Assembly: GCA_003223695.1 (NCBI GenBank)
Contig: QHVY01000018.1
Coordinates: 8,279 to 14,450, forward strand
DNA from: Acidobacteriota bacterium
GTDB lineage: Bacteria > Acidobacteriota > Thermoanaerobaculia > Gp7-AA8
DNA length: 6,172 nt
Direction: 5' to 3'
Positions 1-5,616 of this stretch are shown here, one piece after another (the first letter of the stretch is position 1; every line of letters starts with the position of its first letter). The notes beneath the pieces were generated by a model. The model was not told where the DNA came from. It worked only from the letters and a program-made list of their open reading frames with translations, and did not search any database. Position numbers and translations under genes: made by a program.

Positions 1-1
1 G

Positions 2-229
2 GACAAGCTGCTGGGCTCGCGGCGTCGCCGAGGCAAGAACGCGGTGACGATTCCACTGGGTCAGCCGATGGAGGAAGTGGAACGCATCGTCATCGAAGAA
101 ACGCTCAACATGACCGACGGTGACCGCCGCAAAACCGCCGAGATCCTCGGCATCTCCTACAAGACTCTCTACAATAAGACCAAGAAATACAAGGCAGCCG
201 GTCCCGAAGACGAGGACGACGAAGAGTAG
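2..229 (+). CDS. Sigma-54-dependent (NtrC-family) response regulator, C-terminal fragment
   Basis: The frame is open from the left edge to the TAG at 227-229, so this is the 3' end of a longer gene. The visible 75 residues begin with a basic linker (LLGSRRRRGKN), then a Fis-type helix-turn-helix of the kind that ends NtrC-like regulators. Its hallmarks are the leading helix MEEVERIVIEETL and the core RKTAEILGISYKTLYNKTKK. In this family the domain binds enhancer-like sites upstream of sigma-54 promoters; the receiver and AAA+ domains would lie upstream of the window. The protein ends in a short acidic tail (GPEDEDDEE). A GTG at position 44 is in frame but is unlikely to be the real start, because the frame continues upstream and a lone Fis domain would be unusual. 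A stand-alone Fis-like protein cannot be fully excluded. Which genes it controls cannot be told from here; topA follows on the same strand after 83 bp. Confidence 0.85.
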   Translation, partial: DKLLGSRRRRGKNAVTIPLGQPMEEVERIVIEETLNMTDGDRRKTAEILGISYKTLYNKTKKYKAAGPEDEDDEE

Positions 230-238
230 CTCCCGCCG

Positions 239-273
239 CCTCGCGCGCACGCGCGCGTGACGCGCGCGCGAGG
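239..273. repeat. GC-rich inverted repeat with alternating CG tract upstream of topA
   Basis: The arms CCTCGCGCGC (239-248) and GCGCGCGAGG (264-273) are perfect reverse complements. Two more base pairs are possible inside after one mismatch. Positions 242-259 alternate pyrimidine and purine without a break for 18 bases, and 261-270 alternate again. The element begins 9 bp after the stop of the regulator gene and ends 39 bp before the topA start. No T-run follows, so it does not look like a classical intrinsic terminator. It could fold as an RNA hairpin, extrude as a cruciform or adopt Z-DNA under negative supercoiling; which of these happens is not visible in the sequence. Confidence 0.6.
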
Positions 274-312
274 AATTTCGCGGTTCATCGGTCCCGTTTC
301 CGGCGTTCTGCA

Positions 313-2742
313 ATGGCCAAGAACCTCGTCATCGTCGAATCGCCCGCAAAAGCGAAGACGATCAACAAATTCATCGGGAAGGACTACATCGTCAAAGCGT
401 CCGTGGGACACGTGCGCGATCTCCCGAAGAGCGAGCTCGGCGTCGACGAGGAAACCTTCGAGCCGAAGTACGAAGTGCTGGAGGGGAAAGAGAAGGTCGT
501 CAGCGAGCTGAAGGCCGCCGCGAAGAAGGCCGACACGATCTTCATCGCCTCCGACCCTGACCGCGAGGGAGAGGCCATCGGCTGGCACGTCCTCAGCCTC
601 CTCGGCAAGGACGCCACGAAGGTCCGGCGCGTGCTCTTCCACGAGATCACGAAGAACGCCGTGCGCAAGGCCATCGAGAATCCGACCGATCTCGACATGA
701 ACAAGGTCAATGCCCAGCAGGCGCGGCGCGTGCTCGACCGCCTGGTCGGCTACAAGCTTTCGCCGCTGCTCTGGGACAAGGTGCGCCGCGGATTGAGCGC
801 GGGGCGAGTGCAGTCGGTGGCGATGAAGATGATCGTCGACCGTGAAGAGGAGATCAAAGCGTTCGTTCCGCAGGAGTACTGGACGTTCGCGGCGAAGCTG
901 GAGGCCGGCAATCCGCCGCCATTCATCGCCAAGCTGACGAAGGTCGAGGGCAAGAAGGCGGAAGTCGCAAACGAGCAGGACGCGCGCAAGATCGAAGCGG
1001 CGCTCAAGAGCGGCAGCTTCGTCATCGAGACGATCACTCGAAAAGAAAAGAAAAGATCTGCCGGGCCGCCATTCATCACGTCGACGCTTCAGCGGACGGT
1101 ATACAACCGCTACAAGTACCCGGTGAAGCGGACGATGCAGATCGCGCAGAAGCTCTACGAAGGCAAAGAGCTCGGAACCCTCGGATTCGCGGGGCTGATC
1201 ACGTACATGCGTACCGACTCCGTTCGTGTCAGCAACGACGCTATCGGCGAAGTACGACAATATATCAGTACTAAATATGGTGAAGATATATTGCCGGAGC
1301 AGCCGAATGTCTACAAAGTGAAAAAAGCTGCGCAGGCACAGGAAGCGCACGAGGCCATTCGTCCGACCTCCCTCGAATTCGATCCCGAAAAAATCAAAGA
1401 CTTCCTCACGCGCGAGGAATACAACGTTTACAAATTGATCTGGGACCGTTTCGTGGCGTCACAGATGAAGCCCGCGATCTTCGATGTGACCGATGTCGAC
1501 ATCCAAAACGGAGCGCATACGCTGCGCGCCTCGGGCGAAGTGCAGAAGTTTGCCGGCTTCCTGGCGGTCTTTCAGGATTCAACGGAAGAAGATGAAGAGG
1601 AGAAGGCGGAGAACGAGCGCGCATTGCCGCCGATGACCGAGGGCGAGCGCCTGGCGCTTCTCGATCTGGAGACGAAGCAGAATTTCACTCAGCCGCCGCC
1701 GCGCTTCACCGAAGCAACGCTGGTGAAAGCGCTCGAGGAAAATGGCATCGGCCGTCCATCAACGTACGGCCAGATCCTCACTACGATTCAGGCGCGCGAC
1801 TACACATACAAACACGATGGCAAGTTCCACCCCACGCAGCTCGGCAGTCTGGTGACCACGCTGCTGAAGCAGTCGTTTGGCGACATCATCGACGAGACCT
1901 ACACGGCGCGGCTCGAAGAGGAGCTCGATGAAATCGAAGACGGCAAGATGGAGTGGACGGAGCTGATGCGCGAATTCTCCGTGAAGTTCCGCAAGGATCT
2001 CAAGCGCGCCGAGAAAGAGATGCAGCAGATCAAAGGCGAGGGCATCGTCACCGACGAGTTCTGCGAAAACTGCGGCTCGCCCATGGTCATCAAGTTCGGC
2101 CGCTTCGGCGAATTCCTCGCCTGCTCGAATTATCCCGAGTGCAAAACGACGAAGGAAATCGCAAAGGGTGACGCCGCGGAAGCAGGCGACGACACGATCA
2201 TTTGTGAAAAATGCGGCAAGCCGATGACGCTCAAGCGATCGCGCTTCGGTCAATTCTTCGCCTGCACAGGTTATCCGGACTGCAAGAGCACGAAAGATCC
2301 GCGTTTGCTGAAAGCGGGCTTGCCGACCGAGCCTCAGCCGCCATGCGAGAAATGCGGCAAAGAGATGGTGATGAAGAGCGGCCGATACGGCCCGTTCTAT
2401 AGCTGCTCCGGCTACCCGGACTGCCGCAACATTCGCAAGATTGGTGGCGGCATGCGCGTTCCGCCGAAGCCGACCGGCGTCAAATGTCCGCAATGCGGCG
2501 AGGGTGAGCTCGTCGAACGCCGGTCGCGTCGCGGCATTTTCTATTCGTGCTCGCGCTACCCGAAGTGCGAATTCGCCATGAACAACCGCCCGGTCCCCCG
2601 CCCCTGCCCGAAATGCGGCGCGCCGTACCTCATGGAGAAAGAGACGAAGCGCGAAGGGCACATCGAGCTTTGCAACAATCCGGAGTGCGGGTATCGCGCG
2701 CCGATCAAAGCTGCTTCAGAAACGCCCGTACCGGTGGCGTGA
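313..2742 (+). CDS. topA: DNA topoisomerase I (type IA), five zinc ribbons
   Basis: Type IA topoisomerase, 809 residues, which relaxes negative supercoils by cutting one strand through a 5'-phosphotyrosine link. The N-terminal TOPRIM domain shows LVIVESPAKAKTI (5-17) and the metal-binding DPDREGEAIGWH motif (81-92). Further core motifs are NAQQARRVLDRLVGYKLSP (133-151) and LSAGRVQSVA (161-170). The active-site tyrosine is Y298 in GLITYMRTDS, followed by EAHEAIRPT (344-352) and ENGIGRPSTY (476-485). An acidic stretch at 424-436 lies within the core. The C-terminal part carries five four-cysteine zinc ribbons: C584/587/604/610, C631/634/651/657, C678/681/698/704, C725/728/746/752 and C765/768/787/792. 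All cysteines are in place; E. coli TopA has three such units. The ATG at 313 starts directly at the conserved MAKNLVIVES end, so the start is well supported although no Shine-Dalgarno site is visible. The last 38 bp overlap the convergent metX gene. Codons at 1258-1293 are unusually AT-rich for the gene. Confidence 0.97.
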   Translation: MAKNLVIVESPAKAKTINKFIGKDYIVKASVGHVRDLPKSELGVDEETFEPKYEVLEGKEKVVSELKAAAKKADTIFIASDPDREGEAIGWHVLSLLGKDATKVRRVLFHEITKNAVRKAIENPTDLDMNKVNAQQARRVLDRLVGYKLSPLLWDKVRRGLSAGRVQSVAMKMIVDREEEIKAFVPQEYWTFAAKLEAGNPPPFIAKLTKVEGKKAEVANEQDARKIEAALKSGSFVIETITRKEKKRSAGPPFITSTLQRTVYNRYKYPVKRTMQIAQKLYEGKELGTLGFAGLITYMRTDSVRVSNDAIGEVRQYISTKYGEDILPEQPNVYKVKKAAQAQEAHEAIRPTSLEFDPEKIKDFLTREEYNVYKLIWDRFVASQMKPAIFDVTDVDIQNGAHTLRASGEVQKFAGFLAVFQDSTEEDEEEKAENERALPPMTEGERLALLDLETKQNFTQPPPRFTEATLVKALEENGIGRPSTYGQILTTIQARDYTYKHDGKFHPTQLGSLVTTLLKQSFGDIIDETYTARLEEELDEIEDGKMEWTELMREFSVKFRKDLKRAEKEMQQIKGEGIVTDEFCENCGSPMVIKFGRFGEFLACSNYPECKTTKEIAKGDAAEAGDDTIICEKCGKPMTLKRSRFGQFFACTGYPDCKSTKDPRLLKAGLPTEPQPPCEKCGKEMVMKSGRYGPFYSCSGYPDCRNIRKIGGGMRVPPKPTGVKCPQCGEGELVERRSRRGIFYSCSRYPKCEFAMNNRPVPRPCPKCGAPYLMEKETKREGHIELCNNPECGYRAPIKAASETPVPVA

Positions 2743-3808
2743 TCAGGTCGTAATCGATCAGGAACGTGTCGTGACCGTTGGGCGAGGAGATCCGCTCGTG
2801 ATGCACCGGCGTTCCGTTCACTAACATCGCCTGCTCCACTCGTTCGACTTCAGGCATCGGAAACAACCAGTCGGTGTCGAACGACACGATCAGTGTCTGT
2901 CCCCGCCACTTGGCGAATGCCGCTTCAATCGAGCCGAACTGCTCGAGCATGTCCATCTCGTCCATCGCCGCCTGCACTCGGATGTACGAATTCGCGTCGT
3001 ACTGCTTCGCGAATTTCTGTCCCTGATATTCGAAGTACGAGTCGATCTCGAATTGGCGCGTGTTTCCTCTTCGGCGCCGGCCGAATTTCGATTGCAGTGC
3101 CTGCGCGGAGAGATACGTCATGTGCCCGACCATGCGCGCGATCTGCAGACCGCGCAGCGGCTCATGTCCGTAGTAATCGCCGCTGTTGAAGTGCGCGTCG
3201 CTTTCGACCATTTTGCGGCCGATGACGTGCCACGCGATTCCCTGCACCGGCACCGCCGCGCCGCACGCCATCGCCATGATCGAGTCGCTGAACGCGGGAT
3301 AGAGCGCGGTCCACATCAGCACCTGCATGCCGCCTAACGAACCGCCGGCAATCGATTTCAAATGAGAGATGCCGAGGTGATCGAGGACACGTTTTTGGGA
3401 GTGGACCATGTCCTCGATCGTTGGCCATGGATATCGGGAGCCGTACGGCCTGCCGGTTTCTGGATCGATCGACGATGGAGCCGTCGTACCGAAACACGAG
3501 CCGGGCAGATTGGCGCAAACGACGAAGTACTTGTCGAGATCGATGCCCTTGCCGTAACCGACCAGCCCGTCCCACCATCCCGGACGCTCGTCATCGTTGT
3601 CGGTGTACTTGCCGGCAACGTGCGCGCTTGCCGAAAGGGCGTGGCAGACGAGGATCGCGTTCGAGCGGTCGGCGTTCAGCTCTCCAAATGTTTCGTACCG
3701 GATCGTGAACGGCGCGATCGTTTGTCCATGCGTGAATTGGAAGCCATCGGTCAGGACGAGGTCCTGTGGCTTCCTCGAGATGAACGTGTTATGCACCAGC
3801 TGAGGCAT
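2705..3808 (-). CDS. metX: Homoserine O-acyltransferase (probably acetyltransferase), MetX family
   Basis: This 367-residue alpha/beta-hydrolase-fold enzyme transfers an acyl group from acyl-CoA to the hydroxyl of L-homoserine, the committing step of methionine synthesis in the cytoplasm. The nucleophile elbow is GGSLGGMQ with S157. The other triad residues are probably D313 (SFDTDWLFP) and H346 (NGHDTFL). Other family signatures are the N-terminal RYETFGELN, CHALSASAHVAG, PGWWD, the stretch LPGSCFGTTAPSS (101-113) and ARMVGHMTYLS (224-234). Length is normal for the family and nothing is missing. Acetyl-CoA is the default donor, but some MetX proteins use succinyl-CoA and related proteins act on serine, so the donor is inferred. 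The Leu in TDWLFP differs from the Arg I recall in succinyl-using Pseudomonas MetX. The start at 3808 gives the expected N-terminus, without a clear ribosome-binding site. The gene lies downstream of the ligase gene on the same strand, and its 3' end runs into topA. No SAM riboswitch is visible in the 93 bp upstream. Confidence 0.93.
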   Translation of the reverse strand: MPQLVHNTFISRKPQDLVLTDGFQFTHGQTIAPFTIRYETFGELNADRSNAILVCHALSASAHVAGKYTDNDDERPGWWDGLVGYGKGIDLDKYFVVCANLPGSCFGTTAPSSIDPETGRPYGSRYPWPTIEDMVHSQKRVLDHLGISHLKSIAGGSLGGMQVLMWTALYPAFSDSIMAMACGAAVPVQGIAWHVIGRKMVESDAHFNSGDYYGHEPLRGLQIARMVGHMTYLSAQALQSKFGRRRRGNTRQFEIDSYFEYQGQKFAKQYDANSYIRVQAAMDEMDMLEQFGSIEAAFAKWRGQTLIVSFDTDWLFPMPEVERVEQAMLVNGTPVHHERISSPNGHDTFLIDYDLITPPVRAFLKQL

Positions 3809-3831
3809 TTGGACGCGCGAGGATAGCGTAC

Positions 3832-3914
3832 CGTGTCATCCCGAGCGAAGCGAGGGATCCCCTTCGTACTTGCGGAGGGGATGCTTCACCGTCTGCGCGG
3901 CTCAGGATGACACG
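3832..3914. repeat. 83-bp imperfect palindromic intergenic repeat (GTCATCC...GGATGAC type)
   Basis: Terminal arms 3832-3846 (CGTGTCATCCCGAGC) and 3900-3914 (GCTCAGGATGACACG) pair at 14 of 15 positions; the mismatch becomes a G-U pair in RNA of the minus strand. Inside, GAAGC (3847-3851) pairs with GCTTC (3883-3887), and 3857-3866 pairs with 3873-3882 around a six-base loop at 3867-3872. The left side is almost fully paired, with one bulge at 3852-3856 and one on the right at 3888-3899. This layered hairpin resembles the GTCATCC-GAGCGAAGCGAGGGATCC repeats seen in many copies in some GC-rich bacterial genomes. The family name and copy number are recalled, not checked. It fills the gap between the ligase gene and metX and overlaps the last four ligase codons and the stop. 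It has no coding capacity, so any movement would need a transposase acting in trans. Confidence 0.8.
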
Positions 3915-5530
3915 CCCTTCTCGCGTTTCAACTGCCCTTCATAAATGCGCCGCACCTCGTCAATCGTCGAAATCTGATCGACCGTTTTGTCGTCTCGAAT
4001 GCGCACGATGCGCGGAAAACGCAAAGCGTAACCCGATTTGTGGCGCGCGGACTCCTGAATGCGATCAAAGGCGATCTCCAGGACTACTTGCGGCTCGACA
4101 ATGTGCACGGGCCCGTGCTGCGCGCGCGTGGTTTCTTTGAAGTGTTTCGTGAGCTGGTCAATCTCAACATCTGTCAGCCCTGAATACGCCTTGCCGATAT
4201 TGACCAGCTCTCCGTCTCGTAGAACTGCAAACGTGTAGTCGGACAGTACCGAGCGGCGCTTGCCATGACCATACTCCGCTGCCGTGACGACGCAATCGAG
4301 CGTCGCCAGCGCCTTTTTGTACTTCAACCACGACTTGCCGCGGCGGCCGGGCGTGTAGATCGAGCCGGGATCCTTGATGACCAACCCCTCATTTGCCCGA
4401 GCGCGAGAGGAGTCGAACAACTCGTCGATGTGCGCAGCATCGCGGATGGGACTTTGATCGGAGAGACGAATCGCGCCGTCACGAATGATTTCGCGCAATC
4501 GCTCGATGCGCTCACGTAGCGGCAATTCGAAAAGCGGCTCGCCATTCTCGTAAAGCAAGTCGAACGCGAAGAACGCAACCGGCGCATCGCGCAGCAACGC
4601 GTCCGTAACCTTGCGGCGGCCGAGGCGCGTCTGGATGACGGCGAATGGGAGGATGCGATCGCTGAAGGCGACGATTTCGCCATCGAGAATGACTCCGCGG
4701 CCGAGCTGCCGCGCGGCTGCTTCGATTTCCGGAAAGCGATGCGTCACGTTGTCGAGTGTTCGCGAGTAAATCCGTACCTGCACGCCATCGCTGTGGATCT
4801 GCGCCCGAATGCCGTCGTATTTGTCGTCGGCAAACGCTCCCTCGCCGAGCGCCGCCACGATTTCCTCGGGATCCTCCTCCGGCTGCGCGAGCATGAACGC
4901 GAACGGATGAAAGAGCGTCATCTTCGCGCTTTCGAGAGAGTCGCCCTTTGCCAGGAGCGCCGTTGCGCCGATGTCGCCGGTGAACATGTTCGCCCGTCGC
5001 ACCGCATCGACTTTGCGGCCGAACGCCTTGGCAATCGCCGATTCGACCATTCCCTCCTGCAGACCGATGCGCAGTTCGCCGGTAAGGATCTTCACAATAT
5101 AGCGCGCGCCCTGCGCATTAACTTTGCGCAGCAGCTCGGCCAAGCCGTTCTTCTTCTCGATTGCGCCCTGCGTCGCGGCGATGCGTTCGAAGAATTCGCC
5201 AAGCTCCGAAAGCGTGATCGTGCGCGACGGATCGTTCGGGAAATTCTCCGCGACGGTGTCGCCGGCGTCGCCGTACTTCGACCACGCTGCCCACACTTCG
5301 TCCGAGCTGCGGCTGGTGACGTTTGAAACGGCGTCGCTGATCGCCGCGCCGCCGATTCCGGTGACCCGCTCGTCGCGCCGAGGAAAAGGCGAGCCGGAGA
5401 AAAACACGACCGCGCGCTCGAGCGACGCGTCATCGAGCTTGCTGAGATACTCCGCGAGCAGCCGCTCTTTCTCGTTCTTTTTCGTCGTCGCGCCGATCGC
5501 GTTGGCGACGGCTGTGAAATCTGAAAGCAT
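3902..5530 (-). CDS. lig: ATP-dependent DNA ligase, archaeal/LigB type
   Basis: This 542-residue ligase seals nicks in duplex DNA using ATP through an enzyme-AMP intermediate. All nucleotidyltransferase motifs are present in order: motif I DDKYDGIRAQ with the AMP-accepting lysine K237, SR at 256-257, motif III LDGEIVAF (282-289), motif IIIa FFAFDLLYENG (320-330), motif IV EGLVIKD (381-387), motif V WLKYKK (401-406) and motif VI RFPRIVRIRDDK (504-515). Residues 1 to about 200 form the helical DNA-binding domain of the archaeal/eukaryal ligase I type (LTGELRIGLQEG, 149-160). About 230-410 is the catalytic core and the rest the OB fold. There is no LigD polymerase or nuclease domain and no ku gene in view. 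Bacteria normally replicate with NAD-dependent LigA, so this is probably an accessory repair ligase; that role is inferred. The ATG at 5530 gives a normal N-terminus with no strong Shine-Dalgarno site. The C-terminal residues VSS and the stop are encoded by the arm of the palindrome at 3832-3914. Palindromic repeats lie at both ends of the gene. Confidence 0.95.
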   Translation of the reverse strand: MLSDFTAVANAIGATTKKNEKERLLAEYLSKLDDASLERAVVFFSGSPFPRRDERVTGIGGAAISDAVSNVTSRSSDEVWAAWSKYGDAGDTVAENFPNDPSRTITLSELGEFFERIAATQGAIEKKNGLAELLRKVNAQGARYIVKILTGELRIGLQEGMVESAIAKAFGRKVDAVRRANMFTGDIGATALLAKGDSLESAKMTLFHPFAFMLAQPEEDPEEIVAALGEGAFADDKYDGIRAQIHSDGVQVRIYSRTLDNVTHRFPEIEAAARQLGRGVILDGEIVAFSDRILPFAVIQTRLGRRKVTDALLRDAPVAFFAFDLLYENGEPLFELPLRERIERLREIIRDGAIRLSDQSPIRDAAHIDELFDSSRARANEGLVIKDPGSIYTPGRRGKSWLKYKKALATLDCVVTAAEYGHGKRRSVLSDYTFAVLRDGELVNIGKAYSGLTDVEIDQLTKHFKETTRAQHGPVHIVEPQVVLEIAFDRIQESARHKSGYALRFPRIVRIRDDKTVDQISTIDEVRRIYEGQLKREKGVSS

Positions 5531-5546
5531 GTAGAATCCGCGCCCG

Positions 5547-5610
5547 AATCACCACAGAGGCCACAGAGATCACAAAGATCTCTGTGTCCTCTGTGTTCTC
5601 TGTGGTGATT
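5547..5610. repeat. 64-bp palindromic repeat of six 9-bp units (CACAGAG type)
   Basis: The arms 5547-5578 and 5579-5610 are reverse complements at 27 of 32 positions, with no spacer; the outer 13 bp (AATCACCACAGAG, 5547-5559, against 5598-5610) are perfect. The core 5552-5605 divides exactly into six 9-mers: three of the CCACAGAGG type on the left and three of the TCTCTGTGG type on the right, so it is both tandem and palindromic. Similar CACAGAG/CTCTGTG intergenic elements occur in many unrelated bacteria (recalled, not searched). It occupies 64 of the 86 bp between the divergent ligase and mdh genes, 16 bp from the ligase start and 6 bp from the mdh start. It must therefore overlap promoter or leader sequence of at least one of them, unless promoters lie in coding DNA. 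Confidence 0.85.
5604..5609 (+). promoter_or_regulatory. Probable mdh ribosome-binding site inside the palindromic repeat
   Basis: GGTGAT matches part of the AAGGAGGTGATC complement of the 16S rRNA 3' end and lies 7 bases before the mdh ATG. It is the best such match ahead of any start in this window, although the usual GGAGG core is not complete. The site is the right end of the 64-bp palindrome, so if the arms pair in the mRNA the site would be sequestered. This is an inference from position and sequence only. Confidence 0.4.
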
Positions 5611-5616
5611 TAACGC

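Noticed and set aside
239..280. Intrinsic terminator after the response regulator gene
   Set aside because: The stem is strong, but no U-tract follows it (the next bases are AATTTCGCGG), so it is reported only as an inverted repeat.
169..1350. Long open frame of 393 codons on the minus strand opposite topA
   Set aside because: It lies antisense to well-conserved topA codons, its translation is Arg/Leu/Asp/Val-rich without any recognisable domain, and long antisense frames are expected in GC-rich coding DNA.
1759..2661. Open frame of 300 codons on the minus strand opposite the zinc-ribbon half of topA
   Set aside because: It is the antisense mirror of TopA, low in complexity (Ala, Arg, Leu), with no domain and no independent start signal.
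3362..3826. Open frame of 154 codons on the plus strand across metX
   Set aside because: It is fully antisense to conserved MetX motifs and has no recognisable domain.
3809..3901. SAM or other methionine-related riboswitch upstream of metX
   Set aside because: The space is filled by the palindromic repeat; only about 23 bases remain before the metX start, too few for an aptamer domain.
3832..3914. tRNA or small structured RNA gene between the ligase gene and metX
   Set aside because: The structure is one long layered hairpin with no cloverleaf, no T-loop or anticodon features and no CCA end; it fits a palindromic intergenic repeat.
4739..5326. Open frame of 195 codons on the plus strand across the ligase gene
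   Set aside because: It is antisense to the ligase DNA-binding and core domains, and its composition is that of a shadow frame.
5552..5605. CRISPR-like array from the repeated CACAGAG units
   Set aside because: The units are 9 bp, directly adjacent and inverted half-way; there are no spacers and no cas genes.
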